Positions 26,523-34,963 of a stretch of DNA of 64,000 nucleotides are shown piece after piece. Numbering within the stretch: the stretch's first letter is position 1; each line of letters begins with the position of its first letter. The notes under the pieces were generated by a model. That model saw only the letters and a program-made list of their open reading frames with translations, was not told where the DNA came from and ran no database searches. This DNA comes from an uncultured Prevotellaceae bacterium (GTDB lineage Bacteria > Bacteroidota > Bacteroidia > Bacteroidales > Bacteroidaceae), in assembly GCA_902785945.1 (NCBI GenBank), contig CADAAR010000002.1, positions 1-64,000 of the forward strand. The letters are read 5' to 3'. The position numbers and the translations under genes were made by a program.

Positions 26523-26606
26523 AGAATTAAGAGTAAAGAGTTATGATTACTCACAGGACGAGAATTATCCACAACAGAGTAATCACAACTCTTAGTACTT
26601 AATTCT
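26523..26606. promoter_or_regulatory. Long inverted repeat in the leader of the NRPS operon
   Basis: The arms 26523-26552 and 26577-26606 pair over 25 of 30 positions (for example AGAATTAAG with CTTAATTCT and TGATTACTC with GAGTAATCA), leaving a 24-nt loop. It fills most of the 117-bp gap between the CoA-transferase stop and the phosphatase start. No U run follows in the transcript, so it is not a standard terminator. It may be an operator, an RNA structure or an mRNA stability element. Confidence 0.6.
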
Positions 26607-26609
26607 CAT

Positions 26610-28115
26610 CTACTTCACATACTCCGAGAAGTCGGTCAGCTTCATGTCACCCTTACGTGCCAGCGTGTCGTGCATGGCGAAGGCAGCAGGCAGGTTGTGA
26701 CGCGTCTGACCCATCTTCGAGATCTTCAGATAGTCCCAGAGCAACTGCTTGTAGTCGGGGTGAGCACAGTTCTCGATGATGCACTCAGCACGCTGGGCAG
26801 GACTCTTGCCGCGCAGGTCGGCGATACCCTGCTCTGTCACGATGATGTTCACGTCGTGCTCCGAAGAGTCCTGATGGCTCACGAAAGGCACGATGGAAGA
26901 GATCACGCCGCCCTTGGCCACTGAAGGACAGGTAAATATAGAAAGGTATGCATTGCGGATGAAGTCACCCGAGCCACCGATACCGTTCATCATCTTCGTA
27001 CCGCTGATATGGGTAGAGTTCACATTGCCATAGAGGTCGGCCTCGATGGCTGTATTGATGGCAATCACACCCAGGCGACGGATAATCTCAGGTGAGTTGG
27101 AAATCTCACTCTGGCGCAGGGTCAGATGATTCTTCATATAGTCCATATTGTCATAGACCTGCATCAGGCACTCGTTAGAGACGGTCAGTGAACAAGCGGA
27201 TGCATCCTTCACACGACCGTTGAGCATCATCTCAATCACGGAGTTCTGAATCACCTCAGTATAGATATTGAAGTCGGGCACGTGCTTGTCGGCACCCAAG
27301 GCACCGAGGATGGCATTGGCAGTAGAGCCCACACCACTCTGCAGGGGCAGGAACTCCTTGGGGATACGGCCCTTGTGCATCTCGTCCACAAGGAACTCAG
27401 CGGTCAGGAATCCGATCTTATCCGTCACAGGATCGCTGTCCTTGAAGGCACGGGCCTCGTCGGGGATGTTACACTCCACGACACCCACCACCTTCTCTTT
27501 AGGAATGCTCACATAGGGCTTGCCGATACGGTCACCGACATGCTCGATGGGAATAGCCTTGCGATAAGGGGGATCCAACGGCTCATACACGTCGTGGATG
27601 AACTTGGCATTGGGGTTATGGAACGAGTTGAGCTCCAGAATGACCTTCTTGGCCAGACGGGCACCCGTGGGAGAGATGCCACCAGCGGCGGTCAGGAAGA
27701 CATGATAGTCGTTGCCCACCTCCTCAATGTCGCACACCTCGAGGATGGCCCAGTCTAGGTCGCCATAGAAACCATAGCGCAGCTCTTGTGCCATGTGGCT
27801 CAGGTGCAGGTCGTTGTAGGGGATCTCACCCAGGTTCACATGCTTGCGGAAATCAGGATTGGTGGTGTAGGGAGCACGATAGAGAATCGCCTGGGCATTG
27901 GCCAGGTCACCATCTGTCGACTGTCCTGTGGAGGCACCTGTGAAGATAGCCACCTTAAACTCGCGCCCTGCCTCATGCTCGGCAACGGCGATCTTTGCCA
28001 GTTCCTTTGTAGTAGCCTTAGCCACACCGGCAGGAGTAAAACCACTCATGGCGATATGGTCGCCATTCTTAATCAGTGCTGCAGCCTCTGCAGCGGTCAT
28101 ACGTGTATAAGCCAT
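26610..28115 (-). CDS. Acetyl-CoA hydrolase/transferase family protein, likely succinate CoA-transferase
   Basis: A 501-residue enzyme that moves CoA between acyl acids, probably acetate or propionate and succinate in the fermentation pathway of Bacteroidales. The ATG at 28115 (MAYTRMTAAEAAALIKNG) is chosen over one 33 nt upstream because the family begins here and the upstream codons follow the promoter closely. Motifs: the CoA-binding loop SGVGSTANAILGAL, then the catalytic glutamate region NIYTEVIQNSV, and the C-terminal VTEQGIADLRGKSPAQRAE. The length is typical. It is monocistronic with a good promoter; the inverted repeat of the next operon lies beyond its stop. Confidence 0.9.
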   Translation of the reverse strand: MAYTRMTAAEAAALIKNGDHIAMSGFTPAGVAKATTKELAKIAVAEHEAGREFKVAIFTGASTGQSTDGDLANAQAILYRAPYTTNPDFRKHVNLGEIPYNDLHLSHMAQELRYGFYGDLDWAILEVCDIEEVGNDYHVFLTAAGGISPTGARLAKKVILELNSFHNPNAKFIHDVYEPLDPPYRKAIPIEHVGDRIGKPYVSIPKEKVVGVVECNIPDEARAFKDSDPVTDKIGFLTAEFLVDEMHKGRIPKEFLPLQSGVGSTANAILGALGADKHVPDFNIYTEVIQNSVIEMMLNGRVKDASACSLTVSNECLMQVYDNMDYMKNHLTLRQSEISNSPEIIRRLGVIAINTAIEADLYGNVNSTHISGTKMMNGIGGSGDFIRNAYLSIFTCPSVAKGGVISSIVPFVSHQDSSEHDVNIIVTEQGIADLRGKSPAQRAECIIENCAHPDYKQLLWDYLKISKMGQTRHNLPAAFAMHDTLARKGDMKLTDFSEYVK

Positions 28116-28145
28116 AATTTTAATTAAATTTGCAAATTTTGCATG

Positions 28146-28177
28146 CAAAATTACTGTTTTTCCTCCAAACCACCAAA
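28146..28177 (-). promoter_or_regulatory. Promoter of the CoA-transferase gene
   Basis: On the minus strand, TTTG (complement of 28174-28177) and TAATTTTG (complement of 28146-28153) are separated by 20 bp. The -33 element reads TTTGGTGGTTT. Confidence 0.75.
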
Positions 28178-28179
28178 AA

Positions 28180-28252
28180 AATTATTCATTATTCACTATT
28201 CTTGCGTCCTTTCAGTGGCAAGCGAGCAAAGCTCGAGCGCACTATTCACTTT
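28180..28252. repeat. TTCACTA heptamers interrupted by a GC-rich double hairpin
   Basis: ATTATTC and ACTATTC units (28180-28201) and ACTATTC, ACTTTTA units (28240-28254) flank a 38-bp segment with two small hairpins, CTTGC/GCAAG and CGAGC/GCTCG. It appears inserted within the array. Confidence 0.55.
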
Positions 28253-28899
28253 TATAGTTGCTGCATCAAGACGTCCCAGACGGCGATGATGTGACAGACA
28301 GAGCCTGCCAGCACAAAGAAATGAAACACCGAATGCATGTATTTTTTCTTGTTCAGCGAATAGAAAACGGCACCTGTAATATAGCTCACGCCCTCGGCAA
28401 TCAGCCAGATGATAGCCGCCTCCGACACCGAGTCCATCAGCGGTTTAAAGGCCACAAGTATGCTCAGACCCATGCCGACAAAACAAAATGTCTCCAGATG
28501 AGAATGCTCCTTCAACCGGATAAAACTCACGATGGTACCCGCGATGGCACACGACCAGACAAAGACAAACAGACTCCAGCCCCAATAGCCCTGCTCGCGT
28601 AACGCCGTCAGTGTCAAGGGCGAATACGAACCTGCGATATGCCAGTAGATGGCCGCGTGGTCCCACTTCCTGAGACGCTCCTTCCACTTCGAGTGGTGCT
28701 TCATCGAGTGGTAGAGTGTCGAGGCCGCATACGAGCCCAGCATGCCAAACAGATAGAGGATCACACCTACCCGCGCCCAGTTGTTGTCTGCCTGGAAACA
28801 CCAAACCAAAAAGATGATGCCAAACACGACACCCAACAGAATGCCTCCGCCATGCGACGCTGCATTCCAGATCTCTTCCTTCTTGGTATAACGAATCAT
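28252..28899 (-). CDS. Hemolysin III family membrane protein
   Basis: A 215-residue protein with seven hydrophobic segments, of the PAQR/hemolysin III (YqfA/TrhA) family. Conserved motifs include EIWNAASHGGGILLG at the start, the internal STLYHSMKHH, and the C-terminal SVFHFFVLAGSVCHIIAVW with histidines that bind zinc in relatives. Members influence membrane lipid homeostasis; a haemolytic role is not established here. It stands alone on the minus strand, divergent from the GH43 gene. Confidence 0.9.
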   Translation of the reverse strand: MIRYTKKEEIWNAASHGGGILLGVVFGIIFLVWCFQADNNWARVGVILYLFGMLGSYAASTLYHSMKHHSKWKERLRKWDHAAIYWHIAGSYSPLTLTALREQGYWGWSLFVFVWSCAIAGTIVSFIRLKEHSHLETFCFVGMGLSILVAFKPLMDSVSEAAIIWLIAEGVSYITGAVFYSLNKKKYMHSVFHFFVLAGSVCHIIAVWDVLMQQL

Positions 28900-28977
28900 T
28901 TCCGGCTATGGTATGAATAATTGATGCCGCAAAAGTACTTAATTTATTTGAAAATTAGGCAGGCGACAACAAATTTT

Positions 28978-29012
28978 TCACTTTTCACTCTTCACTTTTC
29001 ACTTCTTTTTCA
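28978..29012. repeat. TTCACTT/TTCACTC heptamers overlapping the GH43 promoter
   Basis: About five units (TTCACTT, TTCACTC, TTCACTT and so on) end one or two bases before a TATCTTTG -7 element (29013-29020). They occupy the spacer and -33 region, where no TTTG is found. Confidence 0.6.
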
Positions 29013-29044
29013 TATCTTTGCAGCAAAATTAAAACCAAACGCAT

Positions 29045-30751
29045 ATGAAACTCAAGTCAATCATCCTCGGCGGTGCCAGTCTTCTGGCCTTGACCGCATG
29101 TCAGCAACAGGTACAAAACGAAAGCACCTGCGATCAGCTAACCACCGTCGGCAACCCCTATATGCCCCTTTGGGAACACATTCCCGATGGTGAGCCTTAC
29201 GTCTTCGAAGACCCTGATCAACCTGGCAAATATCGTGTTTATATCTATGGCTCCCACGACGACCTGATTAGCGCCTACTGCGGTCGTGACCAAGTGGTGT
29301 GGTCGGCATCTGTCGACAGCCTCAACAACTGGCGCTACGACGGTACCATTCTCGTGGTCGACAAAAACCGTGACGGTCAGCCCTTCGACTCCGTAGGTAC
29401 CGCCGATGTGCTCTATGCGCCCGACGTAACATTGGTGACTGGTGCTGATGGCAAAAAGACCTATTACCTCTTCCCCAACGATCAGACTGGCTTCCGCAAT
29501 GGTCTGATTGCTAAGAGCGACCGACCCGATGGTCCTTTCAAGGTGTGCAACTGGAGTAAGGACAATCCCAATCAGGTGGATGGTGTGCTGAAGTTCGACC
29601 CCGCAGTATTTGTCGACGACGATGGCCGAGTCTATGGCTACTGGGGCTTTGAACGCTCCTATGCCGCAGAGTTCAACCCTGAGACGATGGCCACCGTCAA
29701 GCCTGGCACCGAGATTGTCGAAGATATGATCTCCGGCCGTTATCAGGAGGGCCGCTTCAAGTTTTTCGAGGCCTCCAGCATCCGAAAGATCAAGGATAAA
29801 TACATCTTTATATATAGCCGCTTCACAGAGGAAGGCGAGTTTGGTTTGCCCTCCAGCAACTACACCCTCGCCTATGCCTATAGCGATGCGCCTTTAGGTC
29901 CTTGGACCTATGGTGGTACCATCATCGATGGCCGCGCTCGTGAGAAAGACGAACAGGGCAATGTGATTGCTTCAGCTACACCCGATGGCAACACCCACGG
30001 CTCCATCTGCGAAATCGGCGGTCAGTGGTATGTGTTCTATCACCGTCAGACGGGTACCGACGAATATGCCCGTCAGGCCATGGTGGCTCCCATCGAGGTG
30101 AAGGTAGAGGAAGGCAAAGGCGGTAAGGTGGAGATATCCGAAGGTGAATATAATAGCCAAGGTTTTGCCCTCAATGGTCTCAATCCCTTCGAGTGTCACT
30201 CTGCTGGTATCGCCTGCTGGTACACAGGTCCGAAGCCTGCTACCCACGAGTGGCCTAACAACACATTCTTCGGTTCGTATGTCGAGGCCAGCTACGGTGG
30301 TACACCTGAGATGACGAAGGAACAGGCCCTCGCCTCGAAAGAGAAATACGCTGCTCCCTACGACCTGCGCTACAACACCAACCGCGTCATCAACAACACC
30401 GATGGCAGCATCGTGGGCTACAAATACTTCAACTTCGATGCTGAGCGTCTGGCCACCGACGATAACCTCATGCTCGTCGTGCGACTCATACCCGAAGGCA
30501 TTGAAGGCGATATCGACATCATGCTCGATCGTCCTTGGGTCTCTCAAGGCGGGACAAAGATTGGCGAGATCCACCTCTTAGCCGATATGGAAAAGAAAGT
30601 CTGGGACATCGCAGCCGGCATCCGAAACGAAATCAAAGAGAAGAGCCTCGCAGGCAAGCACGCCCTCTACTTCGTGTTCAAGTCCGACACTAAAGATCAA
30701 TCCCTCTGCACACTCGAGGATTTTGTCTTTACATTTGCACCTAATAAATAA
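29045..30751 (+). CDS. Glycoside hydrolase family 43 lipoprotein
   Basis: A 568-residue secreted hydrolase likely acting on arabinose- or xylose-containing glycans. The lipoprotein signal ends at C19 (LLALTACQQQ). The five-bladed propeller spans about residues 35-330, with candidate catalytic acids in VFEDPDQPGKYRVYIYGSH, LYAPDVTLV and FFEASSIRKIKDKYIFIYS. A C-terminal domain (about 440-565) resembles CBM6: DIDIMLDRPWVSQGGTKIGE and ALYFVFKSD. Nine bases separate its stop from the next gene, a patatin, on the same strand. It is not beside SusC/SusD. The exact specificity cannot be read. Confidence 0.87.
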   Translation: MKLKSIILGGASLLALTACQQQVQNESTCDQLTTVGNPYMPLWEHIPDGEPYVFEDPDQPGKYRVYIYGSHDDLISAYCGRDQVVWSASVDSLNNWRYDGTILVVDKNRDGQPFDSVGTADVLYAPDVTLVTGADGKKTYYLFPNDQTGFRNGLIAKSDRPDGPFKVCNWSKDNPNQVDGVLKFDPAVFVDDDGRVYGYWGFERSYAAEFNPETMATVKPGTEIVEDMISGRYQEGRFKFFEASSIRKIKDKYIFIYSRFTEEGEFGLPSSNYTLAYAYSDAPLGPWTYGGTIIDGRAREKDEQGNVIASATPDGNTHGSICEIGGQWYVFYHRQTGTDEYARQAMVAPIEVKVEEGKGGKVEISEGEYNSQGFALNGLNPFECHSAGIACWYTGPKPATHEWPNNTFFGSYVEASYGGTPEMTKEQALASKEKYAAPYDLRYNTNRVINNTDGSIVGYKYFNFDAERLATDDNLMLVVRLIPEGIEGDIDIMLDRPWVSQGGTKIGEIHLLADMEKKVWDIAAGIRNEIKEKSLAGKHALYFVFKSDTKDQSLCTLEDFVFTFAPNK

Positions 30752-30759
30752 TAAGGTAC

Positions 30760-31626
30760 ATGAAAGAGGTGGCTTTGGTGCTGTCAAGCGGTGGTGCGAG
30801 AGGACTGGCACATATCGGTGCTATCGAGGAACTGGAAAACAACGGCTATCGCATCAGCTCCATCGCTGGCTGTTCCATGGGTGCTCTGATTGGTGGTGTC
30901 TATGCAACCGGCAAACTCGATGAATTCCGCGAGTGGATGAAGACCATCGACCGGAAAAAGATGCTCGAGCTGACCGACTTCTCGCTGTCGCTGAACCATC
31001 TGGTTAAAGGTTCTCGTATCATCGAGGCCATCATGGAGTTTGTGCCAGATGTGGCCATCGAAGACCTGCCAATACCCTACTGCGCCGTTGCCACCGACCT
31101 GAAAGCCGGTCGCGAGGTCGTGTTCAACAAAGGCAGTCTGTTTGAGGCCATCCGTGCCAGCATCTCCCTACCTTCCTTCTACGAACCTGTGCAGCGCGAT
31201 GACATGGTGCTCATCGACGGTGGTGTCATCAATCCCATACCCTTGAATCGTGTCAAACGACAGACTGGCGACATTCTCGTGGGTGTAGACGTGAGCGGTC
31301 ACGACTACAAAGCCCAATGGGAAATCAAAGAGAAGCAGCAAGAGCGCCGCAAGCACAACAAGTCGCTGAAGGCGCAGATACTCGACAAGCTCATCCCCGA
31401 CAACATCGATTTCAACTACCTCACTGTACTCTCGCGTACTAGTTCGCTGATGATCCGTCAGAACTCACTTCTCATGGCCAAACTCATGCATCCTGACATG
31501 CTCATCGATATTCAGATGACACGCTACGGGAGTTTCGATTACGACAAGTCTGAGAAAATCATCACACTCGGTCGGCTGAAGACATCGCTGGCTATTACCA
31601 AATACGAAGACGTCTCAAAAGATTAA
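30760..31626 (+). CDS. Patatin-like phospholipase (cytoplasmic type)
   Basis: A 288-residue protein without a signal peptide. It has the oxyanion loop SSGGARG (9-15), nucleophile S39 in GCSMG and D153 in DGG, so the lipase dyad is complete. Members of this family hydrolyse acyl esters of membrane lipids or related substrates. It follows the GH43 gene after 8 bases and converges on the histidine kinase gene. It lacks the barrel of the larger patatin at 2.3-4.6 kb. Confidence 0.88.
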   Translation: MKEVALVLSSGGARGLAHIGAIEELENNGYRISSIAGCSMGALIGGVYATGKLDEFREWMKTIDRKKMLELTDFSLSLNHLVKGSRIIEAIMEFVPDVAIEDLPIPYCAVATDLKAGREVVFNKGSLFEAIRASISLPSFYEPVQRDDMVLIDGGVINPIPLNRVKRQTGDILVGVDVSGHDYKAQWEIKEKQQERRKHNKSLKAQILDKLIPDNIDFNYLTVLSRTSSLMIRQNSLLMAKLMHPDMLIDIQMTRYGSFDYDKSEKIITLGRLKTSLAITKYEDVSKD

Positions 31627-31631
31627 TAAGT

Positions 31632-33569
31632 CTACTCGCCAATAGGCAGTTCGATGATGAAGCGACAACCGGCTTTGTAAGAGGTGTCGAGAGTGATATC
31701 GCCACCAAGGTTCTTAAGATGACGCTTGGCAAGCGGAAGACCGATACCAAGACCTTCAGACAGGTCGTTGACCTTGACAAACATCTCGAAAAGTCGGGCG
31801 GCATCTTCCTCAGCAATGCCAGGACCAGTATCCTCAAAGATGAAACGGACCGTATCCTCTGTTCTGTTGATGCGCATGACGATGTGCTGGCCATCGGAAT
31901 ACTTAACAGCATTAAAGAGCAACTCGCGGACGCTACGCATAAGATAGAGATAACTGGTATGGATATGGAAGTCATCAGACACATCGGTCAAGAACTGGAT
32001 CTTCATCTCAGGGAATTGCTTGAGAGTCTCGTCGATGCAATAATGGGCCAGTTCGTTGCATAACACCTCCTCATCGCGGTTGGCATAGGTTTCCTCGGTG
32101 ATACCACGGGCAGAACTGTCGAAGAGCATGAGTACCATACGGTCGAGCATCTGGGCGTTGTGGCGCATCATATTGGTGATGCCCTTAGTCTCATCTGCCG
32201 ATATAGCACCCTTGTTTTCCTTGAGTACCTGCGAGAAGCCCATGATGATGTTCAAGGGCGTACGTATCTGGTGGGACACGTTCTGAATAAACAGCGATTT
32301 CTGACGGGTGGACTCCTTAGCCAGTTCACTGATACGGGCGAGTTCTTCATTGCGTCGCTCGGCTTCGATGTTCATCTTCCGGATGTCGCTGACATGACGG
32401 TCTAACGATGCCTGCATGATAGCGAAGCTATTCTGCAACCGTCCCACGACGTCGCGATGGCGCGTGCGTTCGATAGTCTCGTCATAATGACCATCGGCAA
32501 TGCGCTGCAACTTTTTTGCAAGGTTGTAGAGGGGGCGGATGGCATGGGTCACGATGAAGCTGCTGAAGAACAGAATGAGCACCAGACCGATGATGAGGAG
32601 GGCAGAGACGATGTAGGCCAGGAGGTTGTAGCTGCGGAGGAGGGTGCGCTCGGGAGTGACGAGGGCAAGACTCCAGTTGGTGTCTGGCACAGGCTGATAA
32701 CTGACGATGCAGGGCACGCCCTTGATCTTGACGCTCATACTGCCTTGCTGCCCGGTAGTCATCTGATGCCCCAAAGCGATGATATCGGGATTCTTGTCGG
32801 GATCGGCACCGGTGAAGATGGTTTTCGTGAAAAGCTGTGCGGAGTCGGGATGCAGATAGAAACGTCCTTCGTCGCCTATCATGAAGAAATAGGAATCGGC
32901 AAAGGAGGTCTCGGAAGTGAAGGTCTTCGACAGGCGCAACAACGAGAGATCGGTGGAGATGATGCCCAGTAAGCTCTTATCGTCGCGATAAAGGGGCTTA
33001 CAGTAGGAGATAACCATACCATCAAGGGCGAGTGCCAGGCTATCGCTTTCATCGTAAAACGCCGTCCAGCAGGCCTTACCCTCACGCTTGGGTTGTTTGT
33101 ACCAGACCCTACTAAAGTATTCGTACTTCTCCTCAATGGCGGTTATAATGGTATCTCTCATTCCCTTTAACGAGTCCTGCCTATTATGCACGGAATAGAC
33201 AGAGAAATAACGGCCGTATTGGGGGAAGGTCTCGGGTTCGAGACTGACGGAGCAGCCATCAACATAATTATTCATGGTGACGACATAACTGGTATATGTG
33301 AACAACGAATCTGGGTGGAGATTGGCCATGACATCACAGGCGGTGAGTTCGGTGGCGGTCTCCGCGATGTTCATATAACGATGGATGCGCTGCATGGTGG
33401 TGTTGACTATACTCTCTGCATACTTGGTGGCCTCGCGCTTGACTTTGTTGCGCGACTGCACAAAGAGGATGCCCAACGCCAGCATAAAGATGGGGATGGC
33501 CATCAGCAGGATGCCGAGGCTGAGCTTCCAGGAAAGCGACTGGCGGATATGTCTGACTATATTGCGCAT
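31632..33569 (-). CDS. Sensor histidine kinase with dCache and HAMP domains
   Basis: A 645-residue membrane kinase. TM1 (about 16-36), a periplasmic dCache-like region (40-310), TM2 (about 315-340), HAMP (341-393), then HisKA with H433 in NVSHQIRTPLN, and a GHKL ATPase domain with N553 in ELLFNAVKYSDG, FEDTGPGI and GLGIGLPLAKRHL. No receiver domain or response regulator gene is adjacent. It follows, by 23 nt, a gene for a kinase-less relative with the same sensor layout, and both follow rnr on the same strand. Confidence 0.92.
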   Translation of the reverse strand: MRNIVRHIRQSLSWKLSLGILLMAIPIFMLALGILFVQSRNKVKREATKYAESIVNTTMQRIHRYMNIAETATELTACDVMANLHPDSLFTYTSYVVTMNNYVDGCSVSLEPETFPQYGRYFSVYSVHNRQDSLKGMRDTIITAIEEKYEYFSRVWYKQPKREGKACWTAFYDESDSLALALDGMVISYCKPLYRDDKSLLGIISTDLSLLRLSKTFTSETSFADSYFFMIGDEGRFYLHPDSAQLFTKTIFTGADPDKNPDIIALGHQMTTGQQGSMSVKIKGVPCIVSYQPVPDTNWSLALVTPERTLLRSYNLLAYIVSALLIIGLVLILFFSSFIVTHAIRPLYNLAKKLQRIADGHYDETIERTRHRDVVGRLQNSFAIMQASLDRHVSDIRKMNIEAERRNEELARISELAKESTRQKSLFIQNVSHQIRTPLNIIMGFSQVLKENKGAISADETKGITNMMRHNAQMLDRMVLMLFDSSARGITEETYANRDEEVLCNELAHYCIDETLKQFPEMKIQFLTDVSDDFHIHTSYLYLMRSVRELLFNAVKYSDGQHIVMRINRTEDTVRFIFEDTGPGIAEEDAARLFEMFVKVNDLSEGLGIGLPLAKRHLKNLGGDITLDTSYKAGCRFIIELPIGE

Positions 33570-33574
33570 CTCTG

Positions 33575-33605
33575 ATTATTCATTATCCATTATCAACTAT
33601 CCTTG
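33575..33605. repeat. ATTATTC-type period-7 repeat between the two sensor genes
   Basis: ATTATTC, ATTATCC, ATTATCA and ACTATCC fill the spacer and enter the 3' end of the upstream gene. Confidence 0.6.
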
Positions 33606-34954
33606 ATCTTCTCCGAATCAGTGATGAACTGGTTGAGCAAGGCGGTGACCATACTACCCCGATCGTGGATCTCATCAACCAGACGGTTGGTTTCTTCCTC
33701 CGAGAGTTCATTGGCTGAATTACTGATGGTCATCACGCGTTGGGTGATATCACTGACGGGTGCCATCATCTGGTCAGACATGTTATAGAGAAAATTAGTC
33801 TTCATACGGTCGCCTGCCTGCGCCTGTTCGTAGGTAGCCTGCAACTCATCGCCACGGTCCTTGAGCACCTCAGAGGCACGCTGCAGCTCTCCCATTCGCA
33901 TGGTCAGTGACTGTTGCATATTCTGGAAATGACGGTTCAGACGTCCTATCTCATCCTGCTTGGGAATGTCGGGGATGGGATTGTCATAGGAGCCACCGGC
34001 AATGCGCTGCGCTGATACTGCCAGCTGACGAAGGGGCACCAGCTGACGATGGATGAACAGACGACAGGAAACGAGCAGCAACAACAGACCTATGATAGCG
34101 ATGATGAATACCGTATTAAGCAGACGGTTGTAGTCGCCGAAGATATCTTCCTCGGGGAAGATGATGCCTGCACTCCATCCAAGATCGATCTTAGCACGTC
34201 CTGGCACATCGGCGCGGACAAAGGGTTTATAGAACACATAACAGTCGCGGTCGTCCATTTTTAAATACCTGTAACCGGTCTCTCCCGATGTCATCGCATG
34301 GATGACGCCCAACTCTGCATTATTGTCTAATTTCTCCGTCAACTCGAAGGCGTTCTTGTTGAGGATGGCACTGTCAGGGAAAACAATCAGTTTTCCTTTA
34401 TTGTCGAGCAAGATACTGAACGAATTAGGCGAGGGCTTGCTCTCGAGGATGATCTCCGTGAGCTGAGTGAGTGACACACTGACATCAAAGGCACCGATGA
34501 CACTCTGCCCCTCGTAGATAGGCAGACGGAAGGCGGTGAGGGGTTCGCCATTTAACTCCTTGAGTCGCAGGGGCGTGATCCACCCCACCTTATTAAAATC
34601 CACGGGAATGGAATCGGTGGCCCAGTGGAAATGGGCATCGACAATATAAGGATTGACATCCACCAACCGCTGAGTATAGGCCTGCAGCTTCTCGGGCTGA
34701 CGGTAATGGGGCATCATCTTGAAATACATATTTCCCGTGGCCTGCTCCACATCGAGGAGGATATTGTCGATACGCGCCACTGTAGCCTCGAGGCTCTGGG
34801 CAGCATTGCTAATGGCCTCCTCACGCAGAGCCTTACGCGAGAAAAAGAACATGATGAAAAGGGCCACGACAAGCAGGATAGCCAAAGCGGCAATCACCAC
34901 CAGACTGAGTCTGGCGGAAAGGGTACTGCGAATATGGCTGGTTAGTCGTGACAT
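33593..34954 (-). CDS. Degenerate sensor kinase: dCache-HAMP-coil without catalytic domain
   Basis: A 453-residue membrane sensor. TM1 (about 17-38), dCache-like domain (42-275), TM2 (about 280-300), HAMP (301-353), a coiled coil (354-385) and a remnant dimerisation segment, NFLYNMSDQMMAPVSDI. In the histidine kinase family this segment reads NMSHEIRTPL; here D394 replaces the phosphorylated His and no ATPase domain follows. It cannot autophosphorylate by the standard route. It sits 9 nt after rnr and 23 nt before the intact kinase, so a role as a partner or modulator of that kinase is plausible. Confidence 0.8.
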   Translation of the reverse strand: MSRLTSHIRSTLSARLSLVVIAALAILLVVALFIMFFFSRKALREEAISNAAQSLEATVARIDNILLDVEQATGNMYFKMMPHYRQPEKLQAYTQRLVDVNPYIVDAHFHWATDSIPVDFNKVGWITPLRLKELNGEPLTAFRLPIYEGQSVIGAFDVSVSLTQLTEIILESKPSPNSFSILLDNKGKLIVFPDSAILNKNAFELTEKLDNNAELGVIHAMTSGETGYRYLKMDDRDCYVFYKPFVRADVPGRAKIDLGWSAGIIFPEEDIFGDYNRLLNTVFIIAIIGLLLLLVSCRLFIHRQLVPLRQLAVSAQRIAGGSYDNPIPDIPKQDEIGRLNRHFQNMQQSLTMRMGELQRASEVLKDRGDELQATYEQAQAGDRMKTNFLYNMSDQMMAPVSDITQRVMTISNSANELSEEETNRLVDEIHDRGSMVTALLNQFITDSEKIKDS

Positions 34955-34963
34955 ATCAGATGC

